A program made the position numbers and the translations under genes. Source: Mucilaginibacter sp. SG564 (GTDB lineage Bacteria; Bacteroidota; Bacteroidia; Sphingobacteriales; Sphingobacteriaceae). Taken from it: DNA of 64,000 nucleotides. Position 1 is the first letter of the stretch. Every line of letters starts with the position of its first letter. The notes beneath the pieces are model-generated. The model saw only the letters and a program-made list of their open reading frames with translations. It ran no database searches and was not told the origin of the DNA. Of the stretch, positions 1-8,336 are shown piece by piece. The DNA lies in contig NZ_JABGNA010000003.1 of the NCBI RefSeq assembly GCF_013149275.1, forward strand, positions 372,001 through 436,000, read 5' to 3'.

Positions 1-584
1 TCCTGTTCCTGGCGGCTTTGTATGAAAGCTGGTCGGTTCCTTTCTCTGTACTGTTGGCTGTACCGGTAGGCGCTATGGGCGCGATCCTTGCCCTGGTACT
101 AGTGCCGAGTTTAACCAATAACGTGTACGCGCAGATCGGTCTCATCACATTGATAGGTCTCGCGGCCAAAAACGCGATCCTGATAGTAGAATTTGCCAAG
201 GTGCGGGTAGATATGGGCGAAGAGCTGATCAAATCAACGCTGGAAGCCGTAAGTCTTCGTTTACGCCCTATCATCATGACCTCCCTTGCCTTCGTTTTGG
301 GTGTATTGCCTTTGGTATTGGCAACAGGTGCGGGTGCGGTAGCGCGAAGGACTATCGGTTTTACCGTTTTAGGCGGTATGATAGCGGCTTCAACGCTGGC
401 CATATTTATTGTACCGGTACTGTTTGTGCTGATAACCCGCTTCTCCTATGGCAAAGAAAAGCTGGAGTATTTACAGGCACACAAAGAAAATCTGAAGGAA
501 AAAGCAAGAAAAGTTGAAGCTCAAAACATTGATCCCGAACTGGAATATGAGATTGCAAAATCCCGTGAATTACATAAAAGCTAA
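1..584 (+). CDS. RND efflux permease, C-terminal end (5'-truncated by the window)
   Basis: The reading frame is open from the first bases (…[16 protein letters not shown]) and ends at 584, so this is the last ~194 residues of a hydrophobe/amphiphile efflux (HAE1, AcrB-type) inner-membrane proton antiporter. It covers the last transmembrane helices: the [13 protein letters not shown] helix carries the proton-relay Lys, and [10 protein letters not shown] carries the Arg and Thr equivalents. The end is a charged cytoplasmic tail ([18 protein letters not shown]). The stop is 5 nt before the next permease, so the two are co-transcribed. Its C-terminal region is highly similar to that of the downstream permease at both protein and DNA level, indicating a tandem duplication. 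The TTG at 18 is only an internal Leu codon. The true start, and probably the membrane-fusion and TolC-like partners, lie upstream of the window. Confidence 0.93.
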   Translation, partial: LFLAALYESWSVPFSVLLAVPVGAMGAILALVLVPSLTNNVYAQIGLITLIGLAAKNAILIVEFAKVRVDMGEELIKSTLEAVSLRLRPIIMTSLAFVLGVLPLVLATGAGAVARRTIGFTVLGGMIAASTLAIFIVPVLFVLITRFSYGKEKLEYLQAHKENLKEKARKVEAQNIDPELEYEIAKSRELHKS

Positions 585-589
585 CAAGG

Positions 590-3500
590 ATGGTTTCAAA
601 TACATTTATAAAAAGGCCGGTAACCGCTATTGTTATATCATTAGTATTAATGATAGCGGGACTGATCTGCCTTTTCAATCTGGCGGTTGACCAATATCCT
701 AATATATCACCGCCAAGTGTGTCGGTAAACGGATCGTATACCGGCGCAGATGCTCAAACAGTTGAGCAAAATCTGGCCACTCCCATCGAAGAGCAGGTAA
801 ACGGTACACCGGGCATGGAATACATGACCAGTACCAATACCAACAGCGGCAGCATGGGTATAAGGGTAACCTTTAAAATAGGCACCAACGTACATATCGC
901 CGCGCTTAACGTTCAGAACCGGGTGGGCATAGCCACGCCCTTGCTACCTTCCGTGGTAAGTAAACTGGGGCTGACCGTACGTGCGAGTAACCCCGATCAG
1001 TTAATGCTGGTCGCGATTTACTCACCTAAACGCACCCATAACATCACCTTCCTGGATAACTATACCAATACGTTTATCCAGGATGCCATACTTCGTGTCC
1101 CCGGCGTGGGCGATGTTAGTGCACGTACCGATAATTTCAGTATGCGTATCTGGCTCAATCCGGATAAAATGGCATCTTACAGTTTAACGCCTGCTGATGT
1201 TACTGCTGCCCTTAACGGTCAGAACGTTTACGTTGCAGCTGGTTCTGCAGGTGCTCCACCCCAACAATCCTCACAAACTTTTGAAACGGGAATTTTGGTA
1301 AATGGGATGCTGAGCAAAGTTTCGGACTATGAAAAGATCGTGGTAAAAACCATTCCCGGAACCGGGCAATTGGTTTACCTTAAGGATGTGGCCCGGGTTG
1401 AACTGGGTAAGTTCACCTTCTCCAGTAATGCCTTTGTGGATGGCAACCGGGCATCAACCATACAGGTATATCAATCGCCGGGAAGTAACGCGCTGCAAAC
1501 TGCCGAGAATGTTTACGCGGCATTGGCCAAACTCAAAAAATCCTTCCCAAAAGATGTGGATTATGTGGTTCCCTTTGAATCGATAACCATCATCAAAGTG
1601 TCGATGCAAGAAGTAATAGGCACCCTGGTTAAAGCATTGGCATTAGTGGCTATTGTGGTGTTCCTGTTCCTGCAAAACTGGCGCTCAACACTGATACCTA
1701 TACTGGCTATCCCGGTATCTATTCTGGCAACGTTCATATTTTTTATACCGCTGGGATTTACCATCAATACGCTAACCATGTTTGGCTTTGTGCTGGCTAT
1801 TGGTATTGTGGTGGATGATGCCATTATTGTGGTAGAGGCGGTGCAGCATTATATAGATGAGAAGGGGTTGTCACCCAAGGAAGCTACCTATCAGGCCATG
1901 AAGGAGATCGCCGCACCGGTGATTGCCATAGCATTGATCCTGGCATCGGTATTTGTGCCGGTGGGCTTTATTCCGGGTATTGTGGGGCGTTTGTACCAGC
2001 AATTTGCCATTACCATTGCCATATCGGTTATGCTTTCGGCTTTTGTGGCCTTGTCGCTAACACCAGCGCTTTGTACTTTGCTGTTAAGGCCAACGCCACC
2101 GGTAACCGAAAAATCAAACTGGCTAACCAAATTCTTTGATGCTTTTAACAAGCGATTTGAAAAGATCACCCTGAAATATACTAACGGCGTTCACCGCAGT
2201 ATTAAAGGGGCCCGGTATATTGTTATCATACTGGTGTGTATTTGTGTAGGTACCTATATCATGTTCAGGGTTAAACCATCCGGATTTGTACCGGCAGAAG
2301 ATGGCGGGCGTTTATACGTAACCTACCAGCTACCCGAGGCCTCATCAACCATTCAGTCCGTTACGGTCATGGAGAAGCTGATGAAAATAGTGGCCTCGAC
2401 ACCGGGCATATTGCATTACACGGCCATATCGGGCTTTAACATACTCAATGGCGGGGCCAACTCCAACAATGGTTCCATGTTTTGTATGCTTACTCCCTGG
2501 GACGATCGTACCACTCCAAATACCCGTGTACCCGGACTGATGAATGTGATCAAACAAAAGATAGCCAAAGCGGGTATCAAAAATGCTAACGTGGTGGTAG
2601 CTCAACCTCCTCCCATCAGGGGTATAGGCCAGGCAGCCGGTTTTAGTATGCAGATTGAACAAGGTAACACCACCGACGATATTTATGCTTTTGAAAAAGT
2701 GGTTAAAAAGTTTGTGGCAGCGGCAAAAGCCAATCCGGCCACAGCAGGCGCGTATAGCTACTTTTCGGCACATACGCCAAGTTATGAGTTGAATGTCGAC
2801 CGTGAAAAATGCGAAAAGCTGGGCATTAATATATCTGATGTTTTCTCGACCATGCAAGCCTACATGGGTAGTTTGTTCGTCGACAACTTTACGCTGTATA
2901 ACCGCACCTACCACGTAGTTGTGCAGGCCGATACCGCTTATCGCGCACTCATCTCCAACATGAACAAGTATTACGTACATAATTCTGTTGGACAAATGTT
3001 GCCTTTAAGCACAGTGATCAGCTATAAGCCTATTGTAGCGGCCCCGTTGATCACCCACTTCAATATTTTCCGCTCGGCCGAGGTTGATGGTTCTATACCG
3101 CCGGGATATAGCAGTGGCCAGGCTATTGAGGCGTTAAAAGCATTAGCAGCTAAAACATTACCGCGCGGATACACCTATGAATTTTCGGGCTTAAGCTATG
3201 AGGAGATCAAGGCGGGTTCAACCACGGTTTACATCTTCATGTTTTCCATCATTTTTGTATTCCTGTTCCTGGCGGCGTTGTACGAAAGCTGGTCGGTACC
3301 TTTCTCCGTAATGCTCGCGGTTCCCATCAGTGCTTTTGGCGCTATTCTGGCGCTTACTGTTGTGCCTACGGTTACCAATAACGTATATGCTCAGATAGGA
3401 TTAATCACCTTGATAGGCCTTTCGGCAAAAAACGCCATCCTCATTGTGGAATTCGCCAAAATAAGGGTGGATCGAGGTGAGGAGTTGATCAAATCGACAT

Positions 3501-3874
3501 TGGAAGCCGTACGCCTGCGTTTGCGCCCTATCATCATGACCTCCCTGGCATTTATTTTAGGCGTATTACCGCTGGTTTTAGCAACAGGTGCTGGTGCCGA
3601 ATCCAGAAATACCATTGGCATCACGGTTTTAGGGGGGATGATAGCCTCGTCAACCATTTCCATATTTATTGTGCCTGTGCTCTTTGTATTATTTACCCGT
3701 TTTTCTTACGGTAAAAAGCAGCTGGCTTATTTGCAGGAACATCATGAAGAATTAATGGAAAAGGCCCGCAAAGTAGAGGCCCAGAATATCGACCCCGAAC
3801 TGGAATATGATATTGCCGAAGCCAATGCCAAACATAACGCGGACAAGCAAACAGCAAATGAAAATAACAAATAG
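590..3874 (+). CDS. RND (HAE1/AcrB-type) multidrug efflux permease
   Basis: This 1094-residue inner-membrane transporter of the AcrB/MexB family exports hydrophobic or amphiphilic compounds across both membranes with a periplasmic adaptor and a TolC-type channel. The N-terminal helix begins FIKRPVTAIVISLVLM. Helix 4 holds the GIVVDDAI pair (Asp409/Asp410) and helix 10 holds GLSAKNAI (Lys947), the proton-relay residues, followed by RLRPIIMTS; all key residues are intact. Two large periplasmic loops lie between helices 1-2 and 7-8. It begins 5 nt after another RND permease gene, an arrangement recalling MdtB-MdtC heteromeric pumps (inference). The tail [18 protein letters not shown] is shared with the upstream copy. 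A MarR gene follows 11 nt downstream and is the likely regulator. The substrate is not predictable. Confidence 0.96.
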   Translation: MVSNTFIKRPVTAIVISLVLMIAGLICLFNLAVDQYPNISPPSVSVNGSYTGADAQTVEQNLATPIEEQVNGTPGMEYMTSTNTNSGSMGIRVTFKIGTNVHIAALNVQNRVGIATPLLPSVVSKLGLTVRASNPDQLMLVAIYSPKRTHNITFLDNYTNTFIQDAILRVPGVGDVSARTDNFSMRIWLNPDKMASYSLTPADVTAALNGQNVYVAAGSAGAPPQQSSQTFETGILVNGMLSKVSDYEKIVVKTIPGTGQLVYLKDVARVELGKFTFSSNAFVDGNRASTIQVYQSPGSNALQTAENVYAALAKLKKSFPKDVDYVVPFESITIIKVSMQEVIGTLVKALALVAIVVFLFLQNWRSTLIPILAIPVSILATFIFFIPLGFTINTLTMFGFVLAIGIVVDDAIIVVEAVQHYIDEKGLSPKEATYQAMKEIAAPVIAIALILASVFVPVGFIPGIVGRLYQQFAITIAISVMLSAFVALSLTPALCTLLLRPTPPVTEKSNWLTKFFDAFNKRFEKITLKYTNGVHRSIKGARYIVIILVCICVGTYIMFRVKPSGFVPAEDGGRLYVTYQLPEASSTIQSVTVMEKLMKIVASTPGILHYTAISGFNILNGGANSNNGSMFCMLTPWDDRTTPNTRVPGLMNVIKQKIAKAGIKNANVVVAQPPPIRGIGQAAGFSMQIEQGNTTDDIYAFEKVVKKFVAAAKANPATAGAYSYFSAHTPSYELNVDREKCEKLGINISDVFSTMQAYMGSLFVDNFTLYNRTYHVVVQADTAYRALISNMNKYYVHNSVGQMLPLSTVISYKPIVAAPLITHFNIFRSAEVDGSIPPGYSSGQAIEALKALAAKTLPRGYTYEFSGLSYEEIKAGSTTVYIFMFSIIFVFLFLAALYESWSVPFSVMLAVPISAFGAILALTVVPTVTNNVYAQIGLITLIGLSAKNAILIVEFAKIRVDRGEELIKSTLEAVRLRLRPIIMTSLAFILGVLPLVLATGAGAESRNTIGITVLGGMIASSTISIFIVPVLFVLFTRFSYGKKQLAYLQEHHEELMEKARKVEAQNIDPELEYDIAEANAKHNADKQTANENNK

Positions 3875-3885
3875 CGTAGCGATCT

Positions 3886-4317
3886 ATGAAACACACACAG
3901 CTGATATCAGAAAATTTAAGACTGATCAATTATTTATATAATAAGAACCTCTCCAGGGAATTATCATCTATCAAGGTGAATCATCATTTTGAAGTATTGT
4001 TGATTTTGGCCCAACAAAAGGGCCCGATAACGCAAAATAAATTAGCAGAATTGCTGCACGTTGATAAATCGAGGGTGGTGAGTATTGTTTATTCACTGGA
4101 ACAGCGAAAAATGCTGATCGTGAAAACAAACCCCGCCGACAGGCGTCAGCATTATATCTCCTTATCACCTCATGCTTTACTGTCTATTCCTTATATCGAA
4201 ACAAAAGTAAAAGAGGTAAATGAATTGGCTAATACCGGCATCAGCGAAGAAAAACTGGATACTTTTTTCGAGGTGGCCGAAGCGATAATGCAAAACCTGA
4301 CTAAAAACAAGCATTGA
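3886..4317 (+). CDS. MarR-family transcriptional regulator
   Basis: The 143-residue protein carries a winged helix-turn-helix of the MarR type at about residues 30-95: FEVLLILAQQKGPITQNKLA, the recognition helix around HVDKSRVVSIVYSLEQR, and the wing motif DRRQHYISL. The flanking helices would form the dimer interface. It starts 11 nt after the RND permease stop on the same strand, so it is probably the last gene of the efflux operon. By analogy with other MarR-efflux operons it would repress the operon until a ligand binds (inference). No operator can be checked because the operon promoter lies outside the window. Confidence 0.9.
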   Translation: MKHTQLISENLRLINYLYNKNLSRELSSIKVNHHFEVLLILAQQKGPITQNKLAELLHVDKSRVVSIVYSLEQRKMLIVKTNPADRRQHYISLSPHALLSIPYIETKVKEVNELANTGISEEKLDTFFEVAEAIMQNLTKNKH

Positions 4318-4371
4318 AACATACTATGCCTTTCATAAAAGTATAATATTTTTCAGATCGCAGTCAGGGTT

Positions 4372-4430
4372 ATCTGCTGTTAAATGTGTCATGGTTCAAA
4401 ATATCTACCATGAAATATTTAACAGCAGAT
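4372..4430 (+). promoter_or_regulatory. Long hairpin enclosing the start codon of the M1 peptidase gene
   Basis: A perfect 14-nt inverted repeat (ATCTGCTGTTAAAT at 4372-4385, its complement at 4417-4430) encloses an inner 6-nt repeat (CATGGT at 4390-4395, ACCATG at 4407-4412). Three of the four positions between the two can also pair. The RNA could form a stem of about 24 positions with an 11-nt loop. The ATG at 4410-4412 is the 3' end of the inner stem. Such a structure would occlude initiation; alternatively it is a DNA palindrome bound by a regulator. Confidence 0.6.
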
Positions 4431-6326
4431 TTAAAATTCATCAAAAAAAGCCTATCACTCATCTCCTTCATAACCGCCCTCCTGCTTATTGAACATGCAC
4501 AATTACGTGCCCAATGCCTGTACTATCCCCGCGACCTGAAACAAGCTTTTAAAAACAAAACCCGGTCGGCAGATGGGAAACCTGGTAAAAATTACTGGCA
4601 AAATCACAGCAGCTACAACATCACCTTAACTGTATTACCTCCCAGCAGAAATATCCAGGGAACCGAGCAGATCATCTACAGTAACAACAGTCCGGATACG
4701 CTCAAAGAACTGAATATGAAGCTAATCATGAACATACACAAACCGGGAGCGGCACGATTTGCCAATGCGCAAGCCAACTATTTAACCCAGGGTGTGCAGA
4801 TGGATAGTTTTTCAATAGATGGCCAGCCTGTAACGGTAAACAATCAGGATGCCACAACCAATCAAACTATCGCCCTGTCAAAACCTTTACTGCCACATCA
4901 ATCTGTAAAATTGGATATTACCTGGCATTATGAACTGGCTTTGGGTGCGGGTCGCGAAGGGGTTATTGATTCCACCTCTTTCTACCTGGGCTATTTTTAC
5001 CCGAGGGTAGCCGTTTATGACGATTATAATGGCTGGGATAAACTCCCTTTCTTAGATATCCAGGAATTTTACAACGATTTTAATGACTATACCCTGCAGG
5101 TTAAAGTGCCATCTGATTTTTTGGTGTGGGCAACAGGAACCTTACAAAATCCAAAGGAGGTACTACAACCAGAGTATGCCAAGCGTTTGCAAAGCTCCAT
5201 GAACAGCGACTCTAGCATACACGTAGTCACTCCTGCCGACCTTGCCCAAAAGAACATCACCGCAAAAACCAAGCTCAATACCTGGATCTGGAAGGCGGAT
5301 GATATCAGCGACATGGCTGTAGGCATAAGCGATCATTATGTTTGGGATGCGGCAAGTGTAGTTGTTGATCATTCTACACGTAGAAGAGCAAGCATACAGG
5401 CAGCTTACCTGGATAGTGCCGCCGATTTTCACTCTGCAGTAAAATTTGGGCAGTACGCCTTAAAGTGGTTTTCGAACAATTTACCAGGTGTACCTTACCC
5501 GTATCCAAAAATGACCGTTTTTCAGGGATATGCGGATATGGAATACCCCATGATGGTTAACGCCAGCCATAAAGATGATCTGAACTTTGCTCAGCTTTTA
5601 CTGGATCATGAGATCTCTCATACCTGGTTTCCGTTTTATATGGGTACCAATGAAAGTCGCTATGGTTTTATGGACGAAGGCTGGGCCACCACCTTCGAAA
5701 GGTTGATAGGCGCCACAGAAATAGGTCAGGAAAGCACCGATGCGCTATGGACTGAGCTCCGGGTAAAACCGTGGATCAGTGATCCATCAGCCCCGGAAGA
5801 TCTGCCCATCATCACGCCTACGAGCGAATTAAGAGATGGCCTTTCCAATAACGAATATGGAAAACCGGCTTTGAGCCACTTTGCGTTGAAGGACCTGTTG
5901 GGTGATGACCTGTTTAAAAGATCGTTAAAAGGTTATATGGACAACTGGCATGGTAAACATCCGGTTCCCTGGGATTACTTTAATTCCATGAGCGATAAAT
6001 CTGGCCGAAACCTGAACTGGTTCTTCAACAATTGGTTTTTCAGCAATGGTTATATCGATCTGTCATTACAAAAGGTAAACAAAACCAAAGATGGCTACGC
6101 CATCACTATCAAAAACACCGGTGGGTTTTATATCCCCTTTGATGTTAAAATTATCTGCCTGGATGGCACCTGCAAGATCATACACCAAACACCTGCCATA
6201 TGGGAGCAAAATCCGCAGGCTGTCAGCTTTGTGTTTCAAACAGACAGGGTAGTAAAAGCCGTTGAGATAAATACAGGGGTATTTTTGGATGCCAATACCT
6301 CGGATAATAGCTATGTGGTTAAATAG
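4410..6326 (+). CDS. M1-family zinc metallopeptidase, exported
   Basis: The protein is an aminopeptidase-N-like (gluzincin, M1) enzyme of 638 residues. The zinc site is clear: HEISH with His400, Glu401 and His404, then Glu423 in DEGW exactly 18 residues later. The exopeptidase motif GxMEN is represented by ADMEYPMM. An N-terminal hydrophobic segment (SLSLISFITALLLIEHAQLRAQ) is a signal peptide, so the enzyme should act in the periplasm or on the cell surface. I chose the ATG at 4410 over the GTG at 4386, because the GTG would put charged residues before the signal and would be an unusual start. There is no obvious operon partner. The start lies in a stable hairpin, suggesting translational control. 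Confidence 0.9.
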   Translation: MKYLTADLKFIKKSLSLISFITALLLIEHAQLRAQCLYYPRDLKQAFKNKTRSADGKPGKNYWQNHSSYNITLTVLPPSRNIQGTEQIIYSNNSPDTLKELNMKLIMNIHKPGAARFANAQANYLTQGVQMDSFSIDGQPVTVNNQDATTNQTIALSKPLLPHQSVKLDITWHYELALGAGREGVIDSTSFYLGYFYPRVAVYDDYNGWDKLPFLDIQEFYNDFNDYTLQVKVPSDFLVWATGTLQNPKEVLQPEYAKRLQSSMNSDSSIHVVTPADLAQKNITAKTKLNTWIWKADDISDMAVGISDHYVWDAASVVVDHSTRRRASIQAAYLDSAADFHSAVKFGQYALKWFSNNLPGVPYPYPKMTVFQGYADMEYPMMVNASHKDDLNFAQLLLDHEISHTWFPFYMGTNESRYGFMDEGWATTFERLIGATEIGQESTDALWTELRVKPWISDPSAPEDLPIITPTSELRDGLSNNEYGKPALSHFALKDLLGDDLFKRSLKGYMDNWHGKHPVPWDYFNSMSDKSGRNLNWFFNNWFFSNGYIDLSLQKVNKTKDGYAITIKNTGGFYIPFDVKIICLDGTCKIIHQTPAIWEQNPQAVSFVFQTDRVVKAVEINTGVFLDANTSDNSYVVK

Positions 6327-6393
6327 CATGTAGTCTGTCGCAAACTGCCCTTAATTTGTCGTTTTCACACGCTTGCTCTTTTTGCATGTACGC

Positions 6394-6401
6394 TATTTTT
6401 G
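6394..6401 (+). promoter_or_regulatory. Bacteroidota -7 promoter element (TATTTTTG)
   Basis: TATTTTTG fits the TAnnTTTG consensus of Bacteroidota primary-sigma promoters and lies 12 nt before the likely ATG of the SRPBCC gene, giving a very short leader. No clear -33 TTG was assigned. Confidence 0.45.
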
Positions 6402-6413
6402 TATCATAAATTC

Positions 6414-6845
6414 ATGAATATGAACAGTAACAATAAAACGATCCTTACCGCGGAGGTAGAAATAAACGCCCCGATTGAAACAGTTTGGGCCAGGTGGACT
6501 GAACCGGAGCACATTATGCAATGGAATAACCCATCTGAGGAGTGGCGTAATTCTAAAGTAGAAAATGATCTGCAGGCGGGCGGCAGATTCCTTTTTGCCA
6601 TGGAATTAAAAGATGGCAGCTCCCGTTTCGATTTTAAAGGCACCTATGATGAGGTCAAAATTCATGAACTGATCTCCTACACCCTTGACGACGACCGCAG
6701 ATCAACCATAACTTTTACAACAGGCCATATGGTGAAAATAACCGAAGCCTTTGAACCCGAAAAGAACCACCCACTCGATATGCAAAAAGATTTTTGCCAG
6801 GCCGTATTAGATGGCTTTAAAAGATATGCGGAATCTGATATTTAA
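6414..6845 (+). CDS. SRPBCC (AHSA1/START-like) domain protein
   Basis: The protein has about 143 residues and begins with the SRPBCC strand-turn AEVEINAPIETVWARWTEPEHIMQW, followed by the mid-domain GGRFLFAMELKDGSS…F.FKGTYDEV and a C-terminal helix (DMQKDFCQAVLDGFKRY). This is the AHSA1-like branch, a helix-grip fold that binds hydrophobic ligands; many members are stress-induced proteins of unknown substrate. The frame opens at a TTG at 6399, but that codon overlaps the promoter-like TATTTTTG, so ATG 6414 (or 6420) is more likely. It is monocistronic: the next gene is on the other strand, and a repeat element fills the gap. Confidence 0.85.
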   Translation: MNMNSNNKTILTAEVEINAPIETVWARWTEPEHIMQWNNPSEEWRNSKVENDLQAGGRFLFAMELKDGSSRFDFKGTYDEVKIHELISYTLDDDRRSTITFTTGHMVKITEAFEPEKNHPLDMQKDFCQAVLDGFKRYAESDI

Positions 6846-6941
6846 TTAAAAAACGAAAACCCCAAAGCCCCTCAGAACTAAACCTATGACAATTTATTCT
6901 TTGGGCACATTGATAAAGTTGGGGCAAGAAGCAACCTCAGG

Positions 6942-7073
6942 AGCCCAAAAGTGGGTTTACACTAAAACCCATAAAATAGCATAAAAATAAAATTAACTAT
7001 CTGATTGTTAATTAAATACATAAATGCAAACCATAAAAAGTGTAAACCATGTAAACCCACTTTTTAGGCTTTA
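6942..7073. repeat. MITE-like repeat, copy 1
   Basis: The roughly 130 bp AT-rich sequence is bounded by CCCAAAAGTGGGTTTACAC on the left and GTAAACCCACTTTTTAGG on the right, which are imperfect terminal inverted repeats. A second copy in reverse orientation lies at 15869-15990 and aligns along its whole length, including AAAAAGTGTAA and CCATGTAAACCCAC. It has no coding capacity. It sits between two genes that converge on it. Confidence 0.7.
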
Positions 7074-7089
7074 ATGAGCATATGGTTTA

Positions 7090-7581
7090 TCAGGCCCTGC
7101 CCTGTAAAAAGGATTCTATGGCTGCCAAAACTTCTGTTTCAAATTCCTCTTGCCTTTTCAGGTCTTTTTTAGTGCTGCCAAACTCATGGCTGATGGGATA
7201 GCTTTTGCCGAATTTATTTTTCTTGTTCGAAATGGCGTAATGCAGCAAACCATTCAACTCCACGGGCAGCAGGTGCACATCTTCAAAATTCATTAATTTA
7301 CGGGTGTATAATCCCGGAAATTTGCGGTAAATGGTTTGGGCGTACTGATCAAACTCATAAGTAACATTTACCCTGAACAAAAAGTCATAAATGGCATAAA
7401 GTGCTGGCACCATGCCTACGGTAAGCCATCCCCAGGTACTATCATGCCCAAGGTTTAGCACAGGTACTATGATAAATACGGCTACGGCTATCGAGGCCGA
7501 AATAACAATATTGATCCAGTAGTTGCGCATCGGCTGAAAACTCAGCTTCCCACCCATTATTTTCAAATTATAGCGATCCAT
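7090..7581 (-). CDS. Unknown two-helix membrane protein with C-terminal soluble domain
   Basis: I do not recognise a named family. The 163 residues contain a short N-terminal cytoplasmic segment, two close transmembrane helices (about 25-45 and 50-67), then a soluble domain with strands around VNVTYEFDQYAQTIYRKF and a C-terminal amphipathic helix. The helix pair followed by a beta-rich domain resembles bacterial PH-like membrane proteins. The protein two genes upstream of its lipoprotein neighbour (9358-9822) has the same layout and a matching FxD/ARxxTF-like strand pattern, so the two may be distant paralogues. It is the last gene of a five-gene minus-strand operon, 22 nt after the lipoprotein gene. 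Confidence 0.7.
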   Translation of the reverse strand: MDRYNLKIMGGKLSFQPMRNYWINIVISASIAVAVFIIVPVLNLGHDSTWGWLTVGMVPALYAIYDFLFRVNVTYEFDQYAQTIYRKFPGLYTRKLMNFEDVHLLPVELNGLLHYAISNKKNKFGKSYPISHEFGSTKKDLKRQEEFETEVLAAIESFLQGRA

Positions 7582-7603
7582 CTTTATTTTTTAGTTGGCG
7601 ATA

Positions 7604-8332
7604 TCAATCCTGCCTGAAGCTTTTTAGTGTACCGTCGTTGTTAAATTCTATGGAGTAACGTTGGCGGCTGCCATTGATGGTGCCAGGATACCAGCGCATC
7701 ACTTTATCCCAAACCACCATATAAGCGCTGGTTGTTGGCCTGGCACCTTCAATTTCCGCAGCCTTTTCATTATATAAGCGGGTAATGTTGGCTATCGTAG
7801 TAAAGTCGACCTCATCCAGGGAAACCGACCGGCTGTCTATATCAGCATTTACCGATACCTGTTCTGGTTTAGGTTTTGACCAGGCACCATTCCGGTATTC
7901 ATAACTATCCACATCATCCGGATTTTCAGGATGACGGAGCATTATACTAATGCTGCCGTCATCATAAAAATGTACCGACCGGTAAATAAAGATCTCTTTA
8001 CCCCGGTACTGCGGCAGGTTTCTTAAAGATGCCTCCGCTTTTTTCAGCGCCGTGGTGTTTGTTAAAAAATCCTTACTCTTTACAGGCCTACTACGATGCG
8101 AGGTAGCATTAACCTTTGATAAGGCTGTTGTTAACTGATCTTGCATCTGCATTATTGCTCTGCTGGTGGTACTGTCAATCGCCTGCTGCACCAAAGCACG
8201 TTTACTTACCCTCTGTTGTGGGTTTGGTTTAGGTATAAAAGTCTCTTCGACACTCCTGGTGATCTGTTTGCAGCCCACAGAAGTTAAACTGCAAACTACT
8301 GTAATGATTATAAAGGAGCTTAACGTTTTCAT
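7604..8332 (-). CDS. Putative lipoprotein of unknown function
   Basis: The 242-residue protein starts with a lipoprotein signal ending in a lipobox (LTSVGC, Cys at about residue 21), so it should be anchored to a membrane on the periplasmic side. The mature part has a basic, glutamine-rich helical region and then a beta-rich C-terminal half (IFIYRSVHFYDDGSISIMLRHP and WYPGTINGSRQRYSIEFNNDG). No enzyme motif is visible. It starts 4 nt after the stop of the 326-residue membrane protein, so the two are tightly coupled in the same operon. Confidence 0.72.
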   Translation of the reverse strand: MKTLSSFIIITVVCSLTSVGCKQITRSVEETFIPKPNPQQRVSKRALVQQAIDSTTSRAIMQMQDQLTTALSKVNATSHRSRPVKSKDFLTNTTALKKAEASLRNLPQYRGKEIFIYRSVHFYDDGSISIMLRHPENPDDVDSYEYRNGAWSKPKPEQVSVNADIDSRSVSLDEVDFTTIANITRLYNEKAAEIEGARPTTSAYMVVWDKVMRWYPGTINGSRQRYSIEFNNDGTLKSFRQD

Positions 8333-8336
8333 CGGT

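Noticed and set aside
2345-2995. 216-codon antisense ORF in the RND permease gene
   Set aside because: It is on the opposite strand of a clear gene with all RND motifs, so it is a shadow frame from codon composition.
4386-4409. GTG start for the M1 peptidase eight codons earlier
   Set aside because: It would place extra residues before a normal signal peptide, and GTG starts are less likely than the ATG at 4410. It cannot be fully excluded because the hairpin covers the ATG.
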